A stretch of 8,581 bases of DNA from Planctomycetaceae bacterium (lineage in GTDB: Bacteria > Planctomycetota > Planctomycetia > Pirellulales > UBA1268): positions 1-8,581 of the forward strand of contig PKCL01000444.1 in the NCBI GenBank assembly GCA_002862165.1, given 5' to 3'. Below the pieces are notes generated by a model, which made no database searches, was not told the DNA's origin, and saw nothing but the letters and a program-made list of their open reading frames with translations. Below, one piece after another: positions 1 to 7,300 of the stretch. A program made the translations under genes and the position numbers. Position 1 is the stretch's first letter, and each line of letters opens with the position of its first letter.

Positions 1-147
1 GAATGAGGTCCAGACGCCCTAGAACCACTGTTTTAAGCACCAAGGCCAAAGTTCTTTAAATTTTTGCATTCCAGATTCCTCAAAGTAGGATCGAGAGATC
101 ACCTGCGTAGTATTAATGTACGTATTTGTGTCCCCTGTATTTGAATT

Positions 148-152
148 GGAGA
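148..152 (+). promoter_or_regulatory. Ribosome binding site deciding the floA TTG start
   Basis: GGAGA lies 6 bases before the TTG at 159. No comparable purine-rich motif precedes the upstream in-frame TTG at 126, and the nearby ATG at 116 is out of frame, so this site supports 159 as the start. Confidence 0.6.
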
Positions 153-158
153 TTCACT

Positions 159-1106
159 TTGCCACCTGAAGCACTTGTCATCTTTGGAGTCATACTCGGC
201 ATCATTGCTTTTGCAATGTTGATCTTGATATTTAATTATGGCCAAATATGGTTTCAGGCGTACTGGTCCAAAGCGGCTGTCACATTTCTTGAACTCTTTG
301 GAATGAGTTTGCGAAAGGTCAATGCTCGCACAATTATTCAAGCTCGGATTATGGCAACCCAAGCCGGCCTTGGAAAACAACTTTCGCCTAGCATCCTTGA
401 AGCTCACTATCTAGCTGGTGGTGATGTTCCCCGTGTCATCCGTGCTCTCATCGCTGCTCATCGGGCTGGTATTGATCTCGATTATGATAGAGCATGTGGT
501 ATCGACCTTGCTGGCAGAGATGTTCTTGATGCAGTGCAGACAAGTGTAAATCCAAAGGTTATTGATTGTCCGGATGTAGCGAGTGGAAAATCAACACTTT
601 CTGCTGTCGCCAGAAATGGTGTCGAATTAAAGATTCGTGCTCGGGTTACAGTTCGAACAAATCTTCAACAACTCATTGGAGGAGCAACTGAAGAAACTAT
701 TATTGCGCGTGTTGGTGAAGGAATTATTACATCTATTGGATCAGCCGCTACACATTTTGAGGTCATGGAACATCCAGATACTATTTCGAGAGCAGTGCTC
801 GAACGAGGACTAGATGCACAAACAGCGTTTCAAATTGTTTCAATTGATATCGCCGACATTGAGGTCGGTGAAAATATCGGGGCGAGGCTTCAGGCTGACC
901 AAGCAGAGGCTGATACACGCGTCGCACGAGCCAAGGCAGAGGAAAGACGAGCTGTTGCAATCGCACATGAACAAGAAATGAAAGCTGAGACTGCCGAAAA
1001 CCGTGCAGGAGTCTTAGAAGCTGAGGCACTTGTTCCAAAGAGCATCGGTGAGGCGTTGCGTGCAGGGCGTATGCAAAGTCAATCCGGTAATGGGCGAGTC
1101 ATCTAA
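159..1106 (+). CDS. floA: Flotillin-like protein FloA (SPFH/band-7 family membrane scaffold)
   Basis: This encodes a 315-residue FloA-family protein, a bacterial flotillin that forms membrane microdomain scaffolds. One transmembrane segment lies at about residues 4-26, followed by a second amphipathic hydrophobic stretch at 30-49. The family core is easy to recognise: EAHYLAGGDV, IDLAGRDVLDAV, NPKVI, ARVTVRTNLQQLIGGA, ETIIARVGEGI, and SIDIADIEVGENIGA. An Ala/Glu-rich coiled-coil region (AEADTRVARAKAEERRA) runs at roughly 240-280. I chose the TTG at 159 because GGAGA (148-152) sits 6 bases upstream and the protein then begins right before the membrane segment. An in-frame TTG at 126 would add 11 unremarkable residues. 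Two oddities stand out. About eight extra residues lie after NPKVI (DVASGKST region). The C-terminus also lacks the MDYYNLKNIQADT-like tail usual in this family. Family assignment is firm; the start is likely but unproven. Confidence 0.93.
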   Translation: MPPEALVIFGVILGIIAFAMLILIFNYGQIWFQAYWSKAAVTFLELFGMSLRKVNARTIIQARIMATQAGLGKQLSPSILEAHYLAGGDVPRVIRALIAAHRAGIDLDYDRACGIDLAGRDVLDAVQTSVNPKVIDCPDVASGKSTLSAVARNGVELKIRARVTVRTNLQQLIGGATEETIIARVGEGIITSIGSAATHFEVMEHPDTISRAVLERGLDAQTAFQIVSIDIADIEVGENIGARLQADQAEADTRVARAKAEERRAVAIAHEQEMKAETAENRAGVLEAEALVPKSIGEALRAGRMQSQSGNGRVI

Positions 1107-1214
1107 ACCACAAAAAACTTGAGTTTTCCGCCATAAACAACGAAAACCGGCATAAATAGAGAATTCGGTCAAACTTTAAGGCCTCCACTGCCGATATTAA
1201 ATTTGTGACAGGAT

Positions 1215-1325
1215 TCATGGGTTCCATGATCTGCCTACTGCACGATGCAGTTTGCAATACACCCTGTCGAACAGGCAACAACCCAGCGAAAAACCGCTGG
1301 AGCACACGGCAAAAGGGAGTCTGCC
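1215..1325 (+). promoter_or_regulatory. Structured 5' leader with four tandem hairpins before the small gene
   Basis: Four short inverted repeats follow one another without overlap. The first is TCATGG-GTT-CCATGA at 1215-1229, extendable by G1212-C1231 and A1213-T1230 with one bulge. The second is ACTGCA-CGA-TGCAGT at 1237-1251. The third is CCTGT-CGA-ACAGG at 1263-1275. The fourth is CCAGCG-AAAAAC-CGCTGG at 1283-1300. A weaker GGCA/TGCC pair (1308-1311 with 1322-1325) would place the Shine-Dalgarno GGGAG in its loop just before the ATG at 1326. All stems have perfect Watson-Crick pairing and two share a CGA triloop. I do not recognise a known riboswitch or leader class. The function is unknown; a cis-acting RNA controlling the downstream gene, or mRNA stability, is inference. 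Confidence 0.5.
1315..1319 (+). promoter_or_regulatory. Ribosome binding site choosing ATG 1326
   Basis: GGGAG ends 6 bases before the ATG at 1326. The alternative in-frame ATG at 1245 lies inside the second hairpin and has no purine-rich motif in front of it, so 1326 is the better start. Confidence 0.65.
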
Positions 1326-1574
1326 ATGGGTCTGCGAAAATTACGTGTTTATAACGGTCCAGAAAATGATGCCCCGGGTGTTGCGTTACTCGATCAGCCA
1401 CTTGATCCACACAGCGTAAAAGTAACACTCGGTGAGATTCTGCCAATACTAGCTGATGCTGTCTCAAGTGACAGGACTTGGCTCAATGATTTTGCTGAAG
1501 ATGAAATAACAATCTCATCTGATCTTCATGATGTTCTTCAGGCTTATCGACATTTCCGTCGACCAGGTGCCTAA
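1326..1574 (+). CDS. Small acidic protein of unknown function, 82 residues
   Basis: No domain is recognised with certainty. The protein starts with a basic stretch (MGLRKLRVYNG) and ends in YRHFRRPGA. In between are a hydrophobic, probably helical segment, KVTLGEILPILADAVSSDRTWL, and an acidic segment, NDFAEDEITISSDLHDVLQAY. There is no signal peptide or membrane segment, so it is probably cytoplasmic. It is judged real for three reasons: a good Shine-Dalgarno, typical soluble-protein composition, and a clean position between floA and the convergent terminator. I have an impression that similar short proteins ending in 'AYxHFRRPxA' occur in other planctomycetes, but I cannot confirm this here. 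The hairpin-rich leader suggests post-transcriptional control. A longer form from ATG 1245 would add 27 residues of unconvincing sequence encoded by the hairpins. Confidence 0.75.
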   Translation: MGLRKLRVYNGPENDAPGVALLDQPLDPHSVKVTLGEILPILADAVSSDRTWLNDFAEDEITISSDLHDVLQAYRHFRRPGA

Positions 1575-1685
1575 AACTACATATGCAGAGATCATTGGCA
1601 CGAACCGAATAGTCATACACAACGTTTATGAAGGAAAGACACTCAATCTTGCCTTCAATGGAATGGTTTTAGATGAACCAATCTC

Positions 1686-1712
1686 CAAAAACCCGGTCTT
1701 CGGTAGGCCGGT
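1686..1712 (-). terminator. Rho-independent-like terminator of the actP-GNAT operon, possibly bidirectional
   Basis: An inverted repeat pairs 1693-1699 (CCGGTCT) with 1705-1711 (AGGCCGG) around a 5-base loop. On the minus strand the stem is followed by GTTTTTGG, giving a five-T tract, and it begins about 10 bases after the GNAT stop codon. On that strand one C-A mismatch weakens the 7-bp stem. On the plus strand the same position is a G-U pair, but the following T-tract is poor. Its location between converging genes fits a shared terminator. Confidence 0.55.
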
Positions 1713-1720
1713 AGCCTTGT

Positions 1721-2230
1721 TTATAAAACACGCTGCCAAAATTCAAGATCGAGCCATCTCTTAAATTTATAACCTGCTTCCTGAATGGTTCCGGCGTGTG
1801 TGAATCCGACATGACGATGAAGGGCAATGCTAGCTTCATTGGTTGAGTCAATGCCTGCAACAAGTAGGTGAAGTTGGTGTGCTGTTGCCTCACGAATAGT
1901 GGTCTCAAGTAAGAGCCGACCAAAGCCCCGCCGTTGATACTCGCCAGCAATATACACAGAGTGTTCTGCTGTCTTGGAATACGCCGGATATGGTCGAAAT
2001 GGTCCCCATGTTGCAAAACCGATAAGTATCCCCTGCTGCTCAACTCCAAAAACAGGAATAGCAGCCTGTTGCTTTTCTGCAAACCATGCGGCAATCATTG
2101 CTTCAGAACGTGGTGATTCCTCATACAGTGCCGTTGTATGAAGAATGGCTTCATTAAAAATATCTCGGATGGCATGGAGATGTTTTTCATCACAACGCAG
2201 CACACTCGTATCAGGTAGCGGGTCATTCAT
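1721..2230 (-). CDS. GNAT family N-acetyltransferase, phosphinothricin/methionine sulfoximine acetyltransferase type
   Basis: This 169-residue protein transfers an acetyl group from acetyl-CoA to an amino group. The closest recognisable relatives are the Pat/Bar/MddA-type enzymes acting on glutamate analogues or amino acids, though the true substrate cannot be read from the sequence. Family signs in order: an N-terminal IRDIFNEAIL helix (about 21-30), a core strand GILIGFATWGPFRP (67-80), the substrate-side Y..T.EHSVYI segment (84-94), the acetyl-CoA pyrophosphate loop QRRGFG (99-104), IDSTNEASIALHRHVGF (127-143), and the C-terminal GYKFKRWLDLEFWQ (153-166) typical of this subgroup. Length is normal. 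Its ATG overlaps the actP stop codon by 4 bases (2227-2230), so translation is probably coupled. A weak AGG seven bases upstream is the only ribosome binding site. It is cytoplasmic, with no membrane segment. Confidence 0.9.
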   Translation of the reverse strand: MNDPLPDTSVLRCDEKHLHAIRDIFNEAILHTTALYEESPRSEAMIAAWFAEKQQAAIPVFGVEQQGILIGFATWGPFRPYPAYSKTAEHSVYIAGEYQRRGFGRLLLETTIREATAHQLHLLVAGIDSTNEASIALHRHVGFTHAGTIQEAGYKFKRWLDLEFWQRVL

Positions 2231-3978
2231 GCGCGTACCTGATGTGGTTCCTGTCGCGGTGTGAGCAGTGAGACAAGAATAAGAACCAAAAATCCGAGTG
2301 GTATGGTCACCAAACCTGGTTGACTAAATGGAATTGGCGAGTCCCCTCGAGGAAGACCGTACACTTTCTCAAATGTATCAGCCGAAAGCAGTATCCATCC
2401 CAGTGACGACACCATACCTACAGTCACCGCTGCAATGATGCCATGTTTTGTCGTCCGTGGCCAAAAGAGCAGCATAACAAGCGCTGGAAGATTTGCGGAT
2501 GCAGCTATATGAAATGCCCATCCAACAAGAAAGCTTACGTTGAAGTTCTTGAACAAAATTCCAAGTACCATCGCAACAACTCCGAGAAAAACTGCGGCGA
2601 TCTTACCCGCTCTAACTTTTTCATGATCATTCATCGTGACACCAAAACAATTTTCAATCAGATCGTGAGCTACGGCTCCACTTCCTGCCATAATCAATCC
2701 ACTCACAGTGCCAAGAACCGTCGTGAATGCAATTGCTGAGATAACTGCAAATAAAGTTTCATTGAAAGACTTTGCGAGAAGTGGGGCTGCCATATTCGTA
2801 CTTGTTGGATCAAGGTATCCACTCGTCATAGCTCCAAGACCGAGATAGAGAGTCAGCACATAGAAGCCACCAATGGCGGCGATGCCAACGACCGTGCTTT
2901 TGCGGGCGGCAGCAGCGTCTTTCACGGTGTAATAACGAATGAGAATGTGTGGTAATGAGGCTGTACCACAAAAGAGTGCAAGCATGAGGCTGGCAAAGTT
3001 TAATCGATCCGTCAGACTTCCTGAAGAAAGGCCTTTAAAATACCCACCGGGTTTCAGCAAATCTTTGCCCTCACGAATCGTTGGTGTGTATGTCGTATGG
3101 ACCCCTTTTTCATCAGTATGTTTTTTCGCCGACCAGGTCACTATCTTCGAATCTTCTAGGGTCGAAAGGTATTCAAGTGGTCGTAAAGGACCAGTTTCAC
3201 GAGCATCACCGTATCTGGCAGGAAGTGCGTGAAGTGTTCCAACTGGCCGTAGGTCATTCTCTTTTGTTTGAGGTTTACCATTTACAAGCACACGACCATC
3301 TGGAGTTTGTGTATGCACCTGCGGACGAAGATCTTCATCACCTTGTTGGCCAGCGTTGACCAGTAGTCCACGATTCATAATCATGATTGTCAGGACACCA
3401 CAAAAAAATACGAGCAGAGAACCTTTAATGAACTGAACCCATGTCGTAGATACCATGCCTGCTGTGACGACAATCAATGTCACTGCAACACCTACTAGAA
3501 TCACACCAACAGCGTGTGGCAGTCCAAGCAGTGGAACTATGAGATGTCCTGCTCCAACCATCTGTGGAATAAGATAAAAAATACTTACAATAAGTGTTGA
3601 TATTGCAACTGCAAACTTGATCCCTCGGCTATTAAAACGAGCATCAAGTGCGTCAGCAAATGTGAATTTACCAAGTGCTTTGATTGGTTCGGCAATGACA
3701 AACAACGCAACAATCCAACCGGCAAGAAAACCAATTGAATAAAGAAATCCGTCGTATCCGTAGAATGCAATCATGCCACAGATACCAAGAAATGACGCTG
3801 CTGAAAGATAATCTCCAGCAAATGCAATCCCGTTTACAAACCAATGGATTTCACCGTGTGCAGCATAATATCCTTTTGCTGACTGTCCCTTGCGGCCCAG
3901 CCAGAAAGAGAGACCGATCACCCCAAGGACAAAGCTAGCAAAGATCGCAATAGCCATAGGTGATGAATCGTAAAGCAT
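2227..3978 (-). CDS. actP: ActP-type sodium:solute (acetate) symporter, SSS family, with enlarged TM6-TM7 loop
   Basis: This 583-residue inner-membrane protein of the sodium:solute symporter family most likely takes up acetate or another short carboxylate with a cation. Hydrophobic helices appear at about 8-27, 50-74, 78-98, 120-150, 155-173, 184-202, 326-347, 360-385, 405-433, 458-475, 480-505, 512-532 and 553-572. Typical ActP motifs are GDYLSAASFLGI (55-66), CGTASLPHILIRYYTVKDAAAARKS (337-361, recognition segment), and TVLGTVSGLIMAGSGAVAHDL (420-440), whose Ser/Thr residues correspond to the sodium-site helix. Between TM6 and TM7 lies a hydrophilic stretch of about 120 residues (203-325), far longer than I recall for E. 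coli ActP and containing three LRP repeats. By the usual topology it would face outside. The start at ATG 3978 is supported by AAGGGA at 3986-3991. It follows the DUF485 gene by 25 bases, the standard arrangement. The substrate could also be propionate or pyruvate. Confidence 0.93.
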   Translation of the reverse strand: MLYDSSPMAIAIFASFVLGVIGLSFWLGRKGQSAKGYYAAHGEIHWFVNGIAFAGDYLSAASFLGICGMIAFYGYDGFLYSIGFLAGWIVALFVIAEPIKALGKFTFADALDARFNSRGIKFAVAISTLIVSIFYLIPQMVGAGHLIVPLLGLPHAVGVILVGVAVTLIVVTAGMVSTTWVQFIKGSLLVFFCGVLTIMIMNRGLLVNAGQQGDEDLRPQVHTQTPDGRVLVNGKPQTKENDLRPVGTLHALPARYGDARETGPLRPLEYLSTLEDSKIVTWSAKKHTDEKGVHTTYTPTIREGKDLLKPGGYFKGLSSGSLTDRLNFASLMLALFCGTASLPHILIRYYTVKDAAAARKSTVVGIAAIGGFYVLTLYLGLGAMTSGYLDPTSTNMAAPLLAKSFNETLFAVISAIAFTTVLGTVSGLIMAGSGAVAHDLIENCFGVTMNDHEKVRAGKIAAVFLGVVAMVLGILFKNFNVSFLVGWAFHIAASANLPALVMLLFWPRTTKHGIIAAVTVGMVSSLGWILLSADTFEKVYGLPRGDSPIPFSQPGLVTIPLGFLVLILVSLLTPRQEPHQVRA

Positions 3979-3985
3979 CGAGAAG

Positions 3986-3991
3986 TCCCTT
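3986..3991 (-). promoter_or_regulatory. Ribosome binding site of actP
   Basis: AAGGGA on the minus strand ends 7 bases before the ATG at 3978, in the short gap after the DUF485 stop. It favours this start over the in-frame ATG at 3957. Confidence 0.65.
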
Positions 3992-4003
3992 CAAGGAAGA
4001 AAA

Positions 4004-4258
4004 TCAGTTGTCTTGAGATATGCCTCGGCAGGCAACCATGTAAATCAAGGACAGCACAAAGGCTGCAGCAATTAATCCCATTCCATAGGCAATGGCTAGA
4101 TTGACTCCTCCGAGTGGTCGCCATGAGAGCACATCTGGTCGAAACAAGACGATCCCCATGAAACCTAAATAAAGCAGGACATAAATCAGAAACAGTCGCA
4201 TGCCAATTGTACGACTCGGGCTCGAGACGTGGTCCTTCGGGTGATGGTCTTTGCCCAT
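4004..4258 (-). CDS. DUF485 family small membrane protein (YjcH-like partner of ActP)
   Basis: This 84-residue protein has a hydrophilic His-rich N-terminus (MGKDHHPKDH) and two membrane helices at about 20-40 (RLFLIYVLLYLGFMGIVLF) and 54-77 (NLAIAYGMGLIAAAFVLSLIYMVA). The pattern of two helices joined by a short loop carrying GGVNLAIAYG matches DUF485 proteins such as E. coli YjcH, which sit directly upstream of acetate symporters. The related DUF4212 family is less likely because its helix signature differs. The biochemical role of DUF485 is not well established; an accessory role for the symporter is inferred from its constant pairing. The Shine-Dalgarno is weak (AGAAAG). Only 25 bases separate it from actP, so the two are almost certainly one transcript. 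The 87-base gap upstream could hold a promoter, but I could not identify convincing -35/-10 boxes there. Confidence 0.88.
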   Translation of the reverse strand: MGKDHHPKDHVSSPSRTIGMRLFLIYVLLYLGFMGIVLFRPDVLSWRPLGGVNLAIAYGMGLIAAAFVLSLIYMVACRGISQDN

Positions 4259-4345
4259 GATGTGCTTTCTATGAATTCCCCAAAAAAGTAGTCACTAACG
4301 TAGCACACAAAGTGTAACGAAGTTTTTATACGTCCGCAGCCATGA

Positions 4346-7300
4346 TCACTGAACTGAGGGTAATTCATGATGGCCGGAGAGTCCGGCTGGGAGATTGTCT
4401 CCAGCTTCAAGGAACGATACGAGATCAAGAATTTCTTGCCGTGTTAGTACATTAACAAGTCCCGCCGGCATCGGTGAAACCTGAGAAGGAAATCGTTCTT
4501 CAACGTCTGTTTTTTTTATCCGCTTGATTTTCTCTGGTGTCAGAAGATTTGGCCTGATCGTGTATGTTTCTGACGTTTCACTTGCAACGACACCAGACAT
4601 GACTCGGCCATCAGAAAGCAGAAATTGCACCGTACGATAGTCATCATCGATTTTCGAGGAAGGATCAAGAATTTGTACAAGAAGGTCTTTTCCACGAAGC
4701 TTCTTTACGCTCGTCACCAGGTTTGGACCTAAGTTTACACCGTGGCCGGCCATGACATGACATTGAGTACACTGTGCTTTTGCAAAAGCATGCATGCCCC
4801 GTGACAGTGTTGCTTCATCCCGGCTAGTCGCAACTGTTGGAAAATCTTCTACTTTCCAAACCTGTACGAAAGTCGGCCGACACGCATCGAGTAAACGCTC
4901 TGCCTCCGTCTGATCACGAGCAACAACCATCTTGCCATTCATCACAATCCAATGACCAGGGAACGTACACACATACGGGTAGACCCCAGGCTCTTGTGGT
5001 GCTTGAAATCGCAGGACATGGACCAACGACTCTCGTGTCGGGCCAATCATAGGTGTCGCTTCAAGAATCAAATCCTGTTTGTCTTCTGGAATGAAATCAC
5101 TCGTTGCATTTTTAGGATCACGGGCCATTGCATTCGCTGCAACACCTACCTCCTCCATTGCACCAGGCTTTACAAGAACAAGATTATGGTCTGTTGCATC
5201 TGGATTCAGAAAAACAAGTTTCACCGGTTGGCCCGGACGAACCGTGAATTGTTTATTTGTAAAAAGCATTCGCTCAGGTTCACATGAAATTCGAACCTCA
5301 ACGGTCTCTGGACTTCTGTCAAATTCTCTATCTTTGCCTTTTGCCTTTGGCTCTTTAATTTCAAGTGACCGCCGAGCTCGATTGAGAAGAGCGGGGGCAA
5401 TACTATCCTGATCGTTTCGCCAATGTCGTTGTAAAGGTGAAGATTCAAGTGCGCAGACGGCTGCATATGCAAGATGCCCACCGATCGGCTGACGAAAGAT
5501 ACTTAAAACAGCATCGAGTGCCTCTTGTGTCCCAATCCAACTTGCTGCAATAGCAGCTTCCATTCGCACAAGACCAGAAGGGTCGGTCGCTGCGCTAAAA
5601 AGTATTTCATGTCGATCCGGTAATGCTTCATGCCAATATCGTAGTTGCCGAATAGCAGCAGCTCGTGCATGGTGATCGTCATTCGAGGCTAATTCAACGA
5701 GGATTTCCGGCCTGACTGCATCAAGTGTTGAAAGGCACGCCATGCCTTCTGCCAGAGAGCGAGCTCTTCGAGGATCCTCGTCTCCCAGGGTATCAATCCA
5801 GGTATTGACTGCTTGTGTCGCCTGTGTGCGATCACGACTGGCAAGTTCTCGAGTGGCTAGGTACCGCACTCGAAACTCTCTGTGACCCAGTAGCTCAGCG
5901 ACTTTATCCACCGATGCTTCTGAAAGCCGTGGAAGCTCTGACACCTTTCCATTTTTTGCTGTCACTCGCCAGATACGCCCTGACTCACGATCACGACGAG
6001 AATCTCTCAATGAATATTGAGCATGTCCCTTCACTGGGTTGTACCAATCCACAATAAAAAGATCTCCTCGTGGTCCAAAATGGAGATCAACAGGAATAAA
6101 ACTTAGATTTGTTGAAAAGATCAGGTCACTCACGTATTGCTCATTGAAGCCAAAGTCATTTTCAATCCAACGATGAATTTCAATTCGATTTGTCGGCTTA
6201 TACCGTGCCTTGATATATCCACCTTGCAGTTCAGCCGGAAACCCTGGGCTGTCAACAAATGCCTGACCACACGTGCCAGAGTACGCTTGCAAACCCTGTG
6301 GTCGGACATGTTGCTCTGGATATGGTGGATCTAATGAATGAAATGCTTCCGCAAAAATTGGATGACTCGCGACATGATTTCCCCATGGATCAAAAGTAAC
6401 CCCCCAGGGATTTGTACTCGGATATGTACCCACTGCTGTAAGCCTGTGAATCTTTGGCTCATAGCGAAACCATCCGCTATTCTGCTGCCGAACTGGTCCG
6501 TGAGGAGTCTCTATCTGAGAATGATGAAATATTGATTCACGAAATAAAAGCGCACCATCCGGCGTCCAGATAAAGTCATGCAATGCATGATGTGAGTCTT
6601 CGGTACCAAATCCAGAAAGAACAACCTCATGGACATCGGCACGGTCATCCCCATCCGTATCCTTGAGAAACGTCAAATTTGGTTGCTCTGAGACATACAC
6701 CCCTCCATCACCAAACTCAAAAGACAGTGGTACGTGAAGATCATCAGCGAAGATTTTTGAAGTATCTGCTTTTCCGTCCCCGTCGGTATCCTCAAGAATC
6801 ACAAGTCGATCATGTGGCTCAAAACCAGGATAAACATGTGGATATGCCTGAGACGTACAGACCCAAAGCCGACCTCGCGTATCCCAACGAACCTGGATAG
6901 GATTTGCTATCTCTGGAAATTCTTCCTCTCCAGCAAAAAGATTCACTTCAAATCGTGGATCGACTTTAAATGCCTTCCGCTCCTCAGATGCGGGGAGCCA
7001 GTTATTTGCCCCGCGTGACTCATCCGCTGCAGGTAACTGAGGCACATTTGAATCATCGACCTCACTGGAAAATGGTCGACCGTGTGATATGTCCCAGATT
7101 CGACGATCTCGATTGGCACACATAATCTCAAAATTCCGCATGGCCGGAAGAAAATCAAGATATCCATACCGTTCATTACGACCACCAGTGTAATAAAAGG
7201 TATTCAGGGGTCTGTATCGTCGAAAGAATTGCCGTTCCAAATCAACAACCGCGAGACGCAACGGCTCTGATACGTTTGGTGCCACACTCCCAAAGCAGGA

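Noticed and set aside
1..59. Possible C-terminal tail of an upstream gene, such as the NfeD-like partner often next to floA
   Set aside because: Frame 2 stops at 20-22 and frame 3 at 57-59. The few residues (NEVQTP, or a basic 18-residue piece) match nothing recognisable, so no gene can be supported.
560..620. GKST motif in floA resembling a Walker A loop
   Set aside because: The surrounding residues do not form GxxxxGK[ST], there is no nucleotide-binding fold in FloA, and it lies in a variable insert.
1114..1127. AAAACT-TG-AGTTTT inverted repeat just after floA as a terminator
   Set aside because: The stem is only A/T-rich with one G-C pair and a very tight loop, so it is unlikely to terminate transcription.
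1528..1764. Plus-strand open frame of 78 codons overlapping the end of the small gene and the antisense end of the GNAT gene
   Set aside because: It overlaps a better-supported gene in another frame, runs through the terminator hairpin and into antisense of GNAT, has no good ribosome binding site and matches no family.
4259..4345. Promoter, operator or terminator in the 87-base gap before the DUF485 gene
   Set aside because: There is a T6 run on the minus strand, a short ACAC-AAA-GTGT palindrome (4304-4314) and TGTGCT/AGCACA 35 bases apart, but no stable stem before the T-run and no convincing spaced -35/-10 pair.
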